This document shows positions 48,701-59,000 of a stretch of 64,000 bases of DNA, piece by piece. The notes under the pieces were generated by a model. It had not been told where the DNA came from and ran no database searches. It saw only the letters and a program-made list of their open reading frames with translations. The number at the start of each line of letters is the position of its first letter. The first letter of the stretch is position 1. The translations under genes were made by a program, and so were the position numbers. Origin of the DNA: Bugula neritina (Eukaryota; Bryozoa; Gymnolaemata; Cheilostomatida; Bugulidae); NCBI GenBank assembly GCA_964035545.1, contig OZ037767.1, positions 4,587,680-4,651,679 of the forward strand. The letters run 5' to 3'.

Positions 48701-50682
48701 AACCGGCATAGTTCCAATAGGCCATTAATATTTCATATTGCGCAATACTACACCAAGTGAAAATAGAGTTTATAGTAGGCAAGTTGCTATGTCAACTCAC
48801 AGTGAATTAATAATGCTAATTACTGAAACCACTGAGACAAGGTGTTGAATACTAGGCAGAGCTAGTACTGTCTTGACTATTTAGTAGGAATGCTACTAGC
48901 TACTACTTGCGTGAGAGTTACTAGCTAGCTTCTACCAAATAGCAGATAATGGTGATGCAGCCATTATTTCCCTTTACACCAACCTTAATGTAGGGAATTC
49001 TACTTTTGAAGAGCTCGATTTAGCTGCTTTTTCACAGCAATACTTCGAGATTATTTTTTAGGCCTGACTATCTTACATGCAATCTTTTTGTACCCTCCCA
49101 ACTAAAGAGCTAGGTTGCTTAGTCTCTACTTCAGCTTTCACCCAGCTATTACCAACAAGCGGGTAGATAACCCTGTGATTCTCGGCTAATTGAGAACAAA
49201 AAAAAGTTAAAACAAAAGTATTACTTATAAAAGATTCCAGAAACATTCAGAATCCTGGTTTGGTATAAATACCATAGAGATTAGTATTGAGAAGGCAGAT
49301 CAGTATGACTAAGGTCACAGTGGGGTCACCATAGCTAGATCTCACTTGACAGCCAACCACACTTAACCCTGCACGAAGATTTGGGAATGGCTACTAATGT
49401 GAACTCTGATTTAGCAAACTCTGAAAGTGTTGGAATCTCGCTCATGACAAGCAACTTGCGCTCATGATTTATACTTCACTTCTGCAAGTCAAGACCTGTC
49501 CTTACAAGTGGTAAAACTGATAGCCTTCATAAATCACCAACTGCCAGGTTTGTATTATAATGTTAGGCGAGACAGTTTTTTTAATACAGGCCAAAACACA
49601 AATCAGTTTAAGCATTACACGGGCGTAGGACTGTATATTGTCATATTGTAATGATACCTATTGTTGTTGATTACTGTGTCATACGGTTAATAAAAGAGAA
49701 GTTTGCCCAACAACAGTCTAGGGTCCAAAGGTTAACGTTGTAAACCGCGGCTATCAATCAACTTCACCTAACACACTCTGTGAACATCGCAACGCCAGCT
49801 GAAAGTCGAGTCACCAATTTTCGGATGTTAATATATTCAGTTTTCGTAGAACGCCTCATGCCGGCATAGCAGTCAAACTTAGTAATGCTGCTGAATAATA
49901 TGAATATATTATACAGACGGTGGAACTTAGCAACTCGGCTTGCTGCTGATTGCACATACTGTGACAATATTGGCACGTTCTGGTAGAAAATTAACTGCTA
50001 TTGTGACAAGCATGCTCTTAGATAACACGCACACACAGCTGTAGTATAATTGAAATTGTAGGGTGCAAGAATGCTGGCAAATGAATTACATATGTAACTG
50101 AAAGAACGTGTATCCAGGGATGACCACCAGATTCATTTTTGAATATTTGTTAAGCTGGAGGTTGACCTTAGACCACAGCAGAATAATTTATTATAATAAA
50201 ACGGCTTAGAGTTAGTATAAAGTCATATCTGGAGAAATTCTAAGGGGTGGTTCCCAAATAAAACAGGATTATCGCCTACTAAGCCCACGCTAATATTTTA
50301 GCTAATGCTGGACAGACTCAGCTGCATTAAGCAAACCTTCAGAAATCATTCATAGCCAGTGGTTTCTGGTTCTCATTGCCCACAACAGCTGAGAATTCAC
50401 CTCTTGCCAAAAGAAAAACCAGTGGCTAGATTTTTTCTAAAACTAGTTTTGCTTTTCCATTACAACTACAGCTGCACTGTTTGCTGTTTTCATGTCAAAC
50501 TGAGTAAACTATAGAGAAAGAAGTTGTACTTGTTCATGAACTGACCTGGCATTCAAAGCTTTGCTTTCCAGGTGTATGAGGGTGATTTGGAGCCTCGATT
50601 TGGTGTTCTCCCAGGACTGCGTCTGAGCCCAGCAGACGGTAAGAGACAGAAAGAAGCAGAAGAGATTCTTTATATTCGCCAT
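30705..50682 (-). CDS. Large type I membrane protein with lamin-tail-like ectodomain modules (28 exons, about 1500 aa)
   Basis: Exons (5' end-3' end): 50682-50546, 46200-45956, 44540-44392, 43294-43102, 42099-41971, 41504-41393, 41166-41047, 40878-40802, 40427-40235, 39686-39508, 38761-38579, 38365-38123, 37526-37283, 36596-36401, 36030-35931, 35709-35498, 35122-35036, 34922-34734, 34540-34417, 34184-34089, 33861-33659, 33452-33208, 33111-32982, 32609-32516, 32463-32325, 31691-31476, 31107-31002, 30873-30705. Exon 1 encodes a signal peptide (ANIKNLFCFFLSLTVCWA). The ectodomain holds at least four lamin-tail-like modules: strand cues VYINEIHF...YWVEI, VRINEINAN...GEYVELKG, GFFIIEHV and LLD-(AI)-V-x-Y endings such as HIVDAVVYSL and DLFLDIVIYANN. 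Many NxS/T sites and cysteines follow. A transmembrane segment (AGIVVASLVVVVLIVVIAIV) is followed by RRRQKRLK and an acidic tail with SNPWYNQ. The 4.3-kb first intron shows no exon. Phases agree except around exons 22-24. Function unknown. Confidence 0.75.
36600..36728. repeat. AATACAATGC-type repeat at the exon 14 acceptor
   Basis: Degenerate 10-mer-like units (ATGCAATACAGTACA, TACAATGCAAT, AATTCAATATA) begin within a few bases of the acceptor of exon 36596-36401 in the membrane-protein gene. Confidence 0.75.
37837..37912 (-). repeat. tRNA-like sequence (SINE head or tRNA relic)
   Basis: On the minus strand GGATAGGAG is followed by an A-box-like TAGTTCAGAGG. A 5-bp anticodon-type stem (CTAGA/TCTGG) encloses the 7-nt loop CTTACAG. 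A G/C-rich T-arm-like hairpin without a good B box (GGTTGCTTCC) comes next. The 3' strand of the acceptor stem is missing, so it is not a working tRNA gene. Confidence 0.45.
38925..39484. repeat. 22-bp minisatellite (about 25 copies) with interspersed variant units
   Basis: The unit TTTCATATCTAGGAATACTTAG is repeated almost without change. The variant TTTGTTCAACATCTAAGAATAC recurs at about 39048, 39180 and 39467. The array starts 24 nt inside the intron after the exon 10 donor of the membrane-protein gene. Confidence 0.95.
42108..42206. repeat. 23-bp tandem repeat at the exon 5 acceptor
   Basis: Four copies of AGGTGAGTAGAATACACAGGCTA lie about 9 nt from the acceptor of exon 42099-41971 of the membrane-protein gene. 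Confidence 0.9.
42350..43092. repeat. AT-rich palindromic satellite (TATTACTATACAGAAATA units)
   Basis: Units of TATTACTATAYAGWAATA occur in both orientations, forming perfect palindromes of 36 bp or more around 42690-42740 and 42895-42935. The array ends 10 nt from the exon 4 donor (43102). Open frames reading LYSNIFLYSN are translations of this repeat. Confidence 0.93.
43328..43456. repeat. GTACTTACTGTATACTCT repeat at the exon 4 acceptor
   Basis: Repeated TACTTACTGTATACTCTGTA units start about 33 nt from the acceptor of exon 43294-43102. Read on the gene strand each unit offers a donor-like CAGTAAGT and an acceptor-like CTACAG. Confidence 0.85.
44670..44858 (+). mobile_element. tRNA-derived SINE, copy A
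   Basis: It has a perfect RNA polymerase III B box (GGGTTCGAACCC). A body follows (GGCCATTGGTGATGTTA, GTCATAATT) that ends in TTCTCACAGAGATGGCGACTATAAAC. Body and 3' end are shared with copies at 57150 and 62418. It lies in an intron of the membrane-protein gene, antisense to it. Confidence 0.75.
45290..45930. repeat. 25-bp minisatellite (about 25 copies)
   Basis: The unit ATGTGACATACAGATAGTATATATA has two main variants (GATAGTAT and GATATTAT). The array begins about 26 nt inside the intron after the exon 2 donor of the membrane-protein gene. Long frames reading YYLYVTLYIL are its translations. Confidence 0.95.
46201..50545. other. 4.3-kb first intron of the membrane-protein gene
   Basis: No exon, element or repeat could be supported here. 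It contains no extended open frame with coding character. Regulatory sequence is possible but not visible. Confidence 0.5.
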
Positions 50683-52744
50683 CTTTAATACTGAAGCTTC
50701 TATGACATTCTACAGAACAGTTTCTTGCTTTAGCCTATACATAAATTAAATCTCTTTCCCAAAACTAGCATTCGAATAATTCGGAAAAGTCAAAGTTATT
50801 ATTTTAATGAATAAGGCTGTTTAATTTCATAATAAGTAATGAAATAAGTTAACTTCAACAGAAAGGTATACCATCAGGTCTGGTAAGCCAGCCCTCAGAT
50901 CTCTATTTTAATGAAAACCGACACAAATACATGAGTTTGGCAATATTAGAATTAATTAATAAAATCTCAGGTTTAACCCGCACTGAATATAGTCTAAAAC
51001 TTGAGCAATACCACAATTTTACATATATGTGCATTTTGCAGGTATAATTTGCAAACAATCAATTAGCTGAAAGTTATACACCCTATATATGATCCTATAT
51101 GTGAAGCATTCTATATATGAAGCCTTAATTTATTTTATTTTGGTTTATTTCAGCATATAAGAAACGAACATCACCAATAACACTTAGAAGCCTCCAATGC
51201 AACAGCTGCAACTGAAGTTACTATGCTGACAATATAGTAAGTAAAATCAATAGGGTTGTTATTGATTAACACTATTGTTATGTTATGATCAACTATTGAC
51301 TGTTTTGCAGCTCATCATAGAAAAAAAACTGTCAGTGCAGCAAGATTCCTACAACTCAACATATCATCACCTTCTCATCTTTTATGATTAATAAAAAGAT
51401 GCAGGTTGTGTAACTACATTCATTTTTACCCATGCACAACATAAATGTACCCAGTGCATTTTTAGAATTTAAAATATAGTATGTACAAAGTCTATATTCT
51501 GAAGAATAAAATATGATGGTGTACAAGTTGTCACTTTTGCTTTCCCTAAACACCTAAAATACTGCCTTCTAAACTGTTGAGATTAAAAGTTTTAGAGTAC
51601 ACAGTTATAAATCATTCTCTATCAAATATTTGTACCTGTGAAGAATCATACCCTAGATTTAACTTAGAGCTACTCATCGTGATTCAGTCATAAGCCTATG
51701 GCCCCTACGTTTTGATCTATCACAAAGTATTTGAATTGAAATATATGTAAATTTTCAACAAACTCAATGAAACGTTTACTTCTCTAAATAAGCATCATGA
51801 CTTTAAAGCAAACATTGTGACCAAGAAAATGTACCATGATCTATTGGCCACTACTATTCGAAATTTTTTCCTAATTCATGACAGGCTACTAGTCAGAACC
51901 TTCAGGTATGTTGCAACTATATTCGAAAATTATTAGGTGAGAAAATTAAATTTAGTATTTTGACAGCCACATTTGACTTCAAAGACCAATGTACAACTGA
52001 CACCTCGTGCCAATAGCAATGCTGGTAGGAGAAAATACCATTTAATATTTCATTTAAATTCTATACACCATTTTTAATCTAACACTCAGTTACTTTTAGT
52101 AAACTTAAAGTGATGAATGTAGAGCTAAATGATATGTAATAATATTCAAACTTGAACGTCAATATGGATATCACAATAACCATAACTAATAACACATTTT
52201 ATCTAATGTGAGAGTAACTTATATGGTTATGCCGATAGCAAATCAGTATTACTAAAACAAATTATCAATGAGTAATGAATAATGAGTAATGGTGATTATA
52301 ATTATCACAATGCTAATGTGAAACCGGAGGTAACTTGCTAGTTACAATCACTGTGACTATGTAATTGGATCGCTTATCATTTATGTCTTTTACTTATAGC
52401 TTAATTTACTCTTACTCTTAGAGCTATAATATCAATTAATATCAACAGTTATTAATAAATATTACTATAGAATAACTATAAATATTAAATAAGCAATAGC
52501 AAATAGTCTATAACGTTATGATTAACTACAGCTATAACTGAGTATAACTATAAGACCACAAGTATGAATCATACTAAAAAGCAAAAGTAAGTGGAAAATA
52601 AAAATAACTAAGTTTAATGTAATACTAATAGTAATAGTAATACTAATACTCATACTGACTATTAATATAATTATAAGTTATACTAGTATTAGTGTTGCTA
52701 TTACTATTAGTATTACCATTAGTGTTACTATTACTTACTTCTTC
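50683..52744. other. Divergent intergenic region upstream of the membrane-protein gene
   Basis: The promoter of the membrane-protein gene should lie just above 50682. No gene is supported. From about 52140 the sequence passes into degenerate TACTATTAGTATTAC-type simple sequence that runs up to the LINE copy. Confidence 0.5.
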
Positions 52745-53945
52745 GATACTTCGACTTTAGCACACGCTAGATCACCATAAGGCGCAAGAGGCGTGCCTCA
52801 GCAGCTTGTTACAATACATTTGACATAGAATTATAACTGTATTTGCATACATTATGCATTTTAAATTTGGCAATTGTAGTACCTTTCAGGTTATCATTTA
52901 TCAAGTATTTGGGGAGTTCCAATTCTTAGGTCTCTAATAGTGCGCGGTAGGAAGCTGTTATGATATGCTGTGCACATGGCAGATATCGCAGTTGGTATTC
53001 CGTTAGAGGCAGCCCTCGTGGTAACGGTAGCGGTTGATTTGTCCCTTGTCAGTTCAGTGTAGCTGGAAGATAATGCCTGATGACATTCTTCTTTGGACAG
53101 GATCTTCAAAAGGAGGGTTATTCGTAGGCTTTTGCGACGATCTTCCAGTGATGATATGTTGAGTTGTTCTCTTGCATCACTGATGCTAGCCTCCCGGCCT
53201 TTGAGACAGCAGATGAATCTAATAGCTCGGTTCTGGACTAACTCAATTTCTTTCACAAGTTGCTTTGTTACAGGATCCCAAGTGGTTGCAGCGTATTCTA
53301 GTATAGGTCTGCAGAGAGTCATATATGCCAGCAGCTTTGCTTTCTTGGGAGCTCCATAGAGGGATAGCTTTAGCATGCCAAGAACCTTGTATGCTTTGTT
53401 TATTTTCTTAGTTATGTGGCTGTGAAACTTGAGGTTAGATTGTAGTGTAACTCCAAGGTAGGTAATCTCATCTACGTAGGGCAATGTTTCTCCCCCTAGT
53501 CGATATGATGGTAGAATTTGGGGATCTTTGCCAAATGACATGATTCGGCATTTTGAGGAGTTGAACGGCATCTTCCACTTCAGAGACCAATTCTCAATCT
53601 GTTCAATATTCTTTTGGAATTTTCGGACATCATCTAGGGAGTCCACCTCTTGAAAAATCAGTGTGTCATCAGCAAATAAACTGACACTGCAACTTAGTAG
53701 ATCAGGGAGATCATTGATGTAAAGAAGGAATAGGGTGGGCCCCAGGACAGAGCCCTGTGGAACGCCAGAAAAGACTGGTAATCTACCAGAAGAGTGGCCA
53801 TCTATGATTACTTGCTGCTCTCGCTTTGTCAAAAAATTCTGGAGCCATCGGAGTATGTGAGGATTAATTCCATCAACGACGCTTAACTTATGTATGAGTA
53901 GCTTGTGGGGGACTTTGTCGAAGGCCTTCTGGAAGTCGAGGACAA
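52745..53945 (-). mobile_element. 5'-truncated non-LTR retrotransposon (jockey/CR1-like LINE)
   Basis: An uninterrupted frame enters at the truncation point near 53945 (LDFQKAFDKVPHKLL) and ends at 52894, about 350 aa. It contains reverse transcriptase blocks GVPQGSVLGPTLFLLYINDLP, FADDTL (catalytic box) and YLGVTL, plus the C-terminal PILEYAATTWDP segment typical of jockey-type elements. About 150 bp of 3' UTR follow to 52745. The endonuclease and N-terminal RT are missing, so the copy cannot move by itself. Lack of stops suggests a young insertion. Both flanks are degenerate simple repeat. Confidence 0.88.
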
Positions 53946-56064
53946 GAGTATGAGCATGAGTATTAGTAAAATAGTATTATGAGTATAACTATAAGTATAA
54001 CTATAAACTATAAAGTATAAGTATAACATTAACAATAACTATAAGTCAAAAACATTATGAATATGATCATAATTATCATTGTGATTGTTGTCAAAGTTAC
54101 AACCACGATGAGTATGACAATGTGAGTGTGTGTTTATGTTACCTTACTGATAGTTATTACACTGACAGTTATTTACACTTTAACTTACACTTACAGTATG
54201 AGTACGAGTATTAAATTTAATATTAATAATAATATGTCTAATAATCTAATTCTATGGGCTATGAGTATCACATTCTGATTCTGATTCTCATTTAGATAGT
54301 AATTGAAATTCACTGCTAATAGTAACAGTAATACTATTGTTATGACTATGAGTATGAACTCAGTATGAGTATGTCAAACTGAAACTGAAACTCAGTCAAA
54401 GTGAATCAAAATGAGAATGTCTCACTCAGTCACTATAAGTATAAGTTAAAGTATAAGTATTAGTATAAGTATAACTATATGTGATACTTCAAATTATACT
54501 TCATCTTTATCTTATAGTTAAAATAAAATCGAAATATGTGCTTTGCTGGTAATGGCATAATTATATGCAATTCAAATGTTGTGTTGTATTTTAATTAAAA
54601 TTACTTTCCAAGTGTCACTCGTGCTGCTTGCAAGTGTACTTGGAGCTGGTATGCTTGCTCTTTAACCAGGCTCGTGGTAATCGCTATTGAACTTGAAGAC
54701 TCGACCAACCAACATGCATTAACAGCTTAGACCGGGAACTATGAAACCACCGTGCAGTGTGTTGGATTGCGGTGGAAAAATTCAACAAAACAATGCCCAT
54801 TTGTAGCGACTTGAAAACAGAGTTATCTCCTTAATACTGATTCCTTGCGATCAGATTTTGTAGCTTTGTAGCACGGCTGGCTAAAATAATATCGACTCAA
54901 CTAATTTTTATTAATTCAGAAGTTCCGCTTTTTTGTCGAGAACGACTACTTTCATTTTAATTTTTATAGTTGTACGTAATTCTAATTAATGCATTTGCTT
55001 ATTATTAAACTATTGTAATTGTTTCTTGGTTTTCTATAATTGGTTTTCTTGCACGGGTTTTATGGATTTTTAAGTTTTAGAAATAAACCCATATAAATAT
55101 TTATATTATAACTCAATCTAAATGTTAGTAAATATTACTTTATAAGTTTATTAATTTATTAATAATTAATAATAAGTAAAAACATAATATTAATAATATT
55201 ATCAATAATTATGTTTTTAATCTACAGGAAAACCAAACGTAACGCTGATAGTGATAGTTAACCGTTAATGTTATAGTTGTGCTAATACTAATAGTGGCTG
55301 TAATACTAATACTAATAGTAATAGTAATAGTAATAGCCTAATGCTTGGTCTTTTAGTTTTAGGTATAGCTCTAGTCAAAATGATTTTAAGTACTAGTAGT
55401 AGTAGTAATCTATTTTACCTAATCCTATTTGTAATACCCATACTGTATTACAGTAATAGTATTAGTATCACTAAATCTAATACTTATAGCGATGATATTA
55501 TAATTACTATCAGTATACAACAGTAAATAAAGTTCTGTTAACTGTTTTTCAATTCAATTTTCTAGAAAATGAGCACATGAATTTGAAATTTTGGAATAAT
55601 TATTCATGTGGAATAATATAATACTATTTATATTATGTTTATATCTATAAAAATTATCATTGAATTATTTTACATTTTATGTTCAGTCAACCATAAAAAT
55701 AATGAATTTCGATTTACGGTTGAGTTACCTAAAATAATATTACAGTAACAATTAACCTGATGCAGTAAATCATGTTTAAGTTTATGGTTTATCTGTTTTT
55801 AATTGATTGATCACTAGTACGTTTACTTGACCCAGCACATCAATTATTTCTATTTCTATCACCATTGTGCAATTACCGTCGTTATTCAATGTTATTTAGG
55901 AAATTTTTGATGAATGAGTCACATTTTATTACCATATTTATTATGCTTGTAAAATTATATTTATAAATTAATTTTAATGCAAATTGGCTTCTAGACCACA
56001 TTTATTTAATATTTTTTGTAGCACAAATTCAAATTGAATGTGAGCACTGACCACGGCAATCACA
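53946..56064. other. Intergenic region upstream of XAB2
   Basis: 53946-54480 and 55240-55530 are degenerate AGTATTAGTA/ATAACTATAAG simple sequence. 54630-54860 is more complex and could hold a promoter or old element. No gene is supported. The XAB2 promoter or 5' UTR should be near 55900-56064. Confidence 0.45.
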
Positions 56065-59000
56065 ATGAACAAATCAGAAGATAAAGATATATTCTTCGTA
56101 AGTTAAAGTAAAAGGAGAAACTTTCACTTGGGAGAGTAAAATTTAAAAAATGCTTAATAATAGTATTGTTATTATCGTTTCATTTATCAAATTCTTAGTT
56201 AGTAAAAACTAGTTTTTAAAGTTAAATTATTTGAAGTTTTTTTGGTAAATGTTATAGTGTCTGCTGCAATGACTGCAGATGATTATTTTTTTAGGAAGAC
56301 AGTGATCTAGCATACGAAGAAGAGATACTGCGAAACCCTTTCAGCGTCAAGTGTTGGCTAAGATATATTCAACAGAAAAAGAGCTCTCCAAATGTTGATG
56401 CTGCAAACATTGTTTATGAACGAGCTTTGAAAGAATTGCCAGGAAGGTATAACTCCATGTAACTGCACAATATTCCTTCTGATAGAGAGTCTTAGATATG
56501 ATAAGTTTCTGTGTCTATATGCTGTGGCAGCAAAAGTATTGTCCTATCAGATCCATTTCAAACAGATTGATTACATAAAACTTCTAGCAAATTCTGTGCT
56601 GGTTTCTTAGTCTAGGGCTAGTTCTATTCACTATTATTATGTTGTAGCTACAAGTTATGGTACAACTATCTCAAGGGTTTGAGACAACAGGCTAAAGGGA
56701 AGTGCATTAATGACAGAATATATGAAGACATCAATAATGCATTTGAGAGGTCTTTGGTGTTTATGCATAAGGTATGTTGGGTAGCAACTGCTTTGCTCTG
56801 AATCATTTTTCCATGACATATATTTTAGTGTGTAATTTATGCTGTGGTTATCGCCTTTAAATCATCTCACTGTGTAGTCTATCTGGCGTCTCTCACTACA
56901 TAGTTTAGTACACAATATAATCATAATCTTCACTTCTCATTACGACTGCTTCATTGATATTTTATACTTCTGTCTATCTAGGAATTTAAATATGCTGGTG
57001 TTCTGTTCTTGTGCATAAATTGCATAGATATCATTTCTTTTTTATTATTAATTTTCGTTGGAACACTAATCATTATGTAATTGGCATAATTAATTTTCCT
57101 GCTGTTGATCATAAGCCAAACTTTTTTGAAAGTCAGTTTTTAGTTGAATTAGAGAGTAGCTTTAGCTGAACAGTTAGAAAGATGGTCATTGGTTTTAATT
57201 TGGGCAGGGCCATTAATGATATCAGAATGAGCATCCGGTCACAATTCTTTATCTGCCACAGCCAAAGTACTCTAAGCCACATTGCCAACATGATGGGAGG
57301 CACAGTATTTAACTCATTTAAAAAGCTTTATCATGAGGTGCTTTCACAGAGATGTGGACTTTAGGCAAACATGAGTTATTTTTATTTAAAGTGAAATTAA
57401 TATATATTTGCAGATGCCTCGTATTTGGATAGACTATTGTCAGTTCTTGGTTGATCAGGGTAAGATAACCCGTAGTAGACGTACATTTGACCGGGCACTC
57501 CGAGCTCTCCCCATCACCCAGCATCATAGGATATGGCCTGCGTACCTCAAGTTTGTATCTAAATACGAACTTCCTGAGACGGCGGTGAGAGTTTATCGAC
57601 GTCATCTCCAGGTACTCATTACCTAATACTTGTTATTATGAACTTCACTAATTAGTCTTTATTAAGTTGCATGTTTAATTTTGACTAAAGTTATTTCTAA
57701 TTGAATCTATTTGCTACTAAAAGAATATCTCTCTGAATAATATTAGGAAAAAAAGTAGCAGTTTTGTTTCTGCAAGCTGAGCTGAAGGTGTCTGTTTCCA
57801 CCATCCAAGAAAATATTTCAAAGTTACTCTGTTGTATTTTTCTACTCCTGTTTTCTGCTGCACGTGTTTAACTGTCTGATTTATGCTTTATTCAGCTTCA
57901 ACCTGAGAAGGCGGAGGACTTCCTAACTTACTTGATGAAGATACACAAATTAGATGAAGCTGCCATTCGATTGGCCAGTTTAATCAATGATGAAAACTTC
58001 GTATCAAAAGAAGGCAAATCCAAACATACGGTAAGTAAAATCTGGGAATGTCAATTAACTGGATTTGTTACTTTTTCATCACAACCAACTGAAAACATTC
58101 GATGTACATGTTGGATTGGACTGGTATTGGTTATCCATGTGATAAAAATCAACTGAAACAAATTAAAATTGTGCTTTTAGTTTCAAATTCAGCCCTATAA
58201 ACTTAACAGGATGTAATAATATGTTCATAGTTGTGGAATGAGCTGTGTGAGCTGATATCTAAGAACCCTGATAAGGTGACATCACTGAAAGTCGACGCAA
58301 TCATTCGCCAGGGGTTGAAGAAGTTCACGGATCAGATCGGGCTTCTATGGAACTCCCTAGCTGATTATTATACCAGAGCAGGATTGTTTGACAAAGTAGG
58401 TTATTTCATTTTGTAGGTTGTCTTGGGAAAACATTTAATAAAGTATGTTTTACATATCTGTTTTCTTGTATATTTACTGTTTGTTTACTTTGATTACACA
58501 ATTTGTAATTTTTGTGTTTCAACTTTTATAATGTAGTCTTTTTTAGATACTAAACTAATTGGCTGAAAAATATATGTTGTTGTGTATTATATTACTGATC
58601 ACATTTTTGTAATAACATAATGAGTCAAGTTTGAGTCGTGAGTCAAAATGATGGCTTATTATAGGAATTTAATGAGTAAAATTCTGTTTAAGGCGTGTGA
58701 TGTGTACGAAGAAGCCATAGAAACTGTCATCACTGTAAGAGATTTCACGCAAGTGTTTGATGCCTATGCCCAGTTCTCCGAGACTCTCATCAGCACCAAA
58801 ATGGAGAGCACCGCTGACACTGGTCCTACTGACGATGGTATGTTCCTTGCATGTTACGTAACTCAATGCATTGCACTTAATGGTGTGGTTTAAACTAATT
58901 AATGAAAATATGTTGCATTCTCGTGTATAACTTGAAATCTTTAGAACCTTTAATATTTTGTTATTATTTATCAAAATTTTTAACCCTTAAGTTATCGATT

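Noticed and set aside
30705-50682. Integrin alpha chain
   Set aside because: The size, signal peptide and single membrane pass looked right, but there are no FG-GAP repeats and no GFFKR motif after the membrane segment; lamin-tail patterns fit instead.
55341-55526. Plus-strand 61-aa hydrophobic frame
   Set aside because: Lies in degenerate TAGTAGTAAT simple sequence; serine/isoleucine runs follow from composition.
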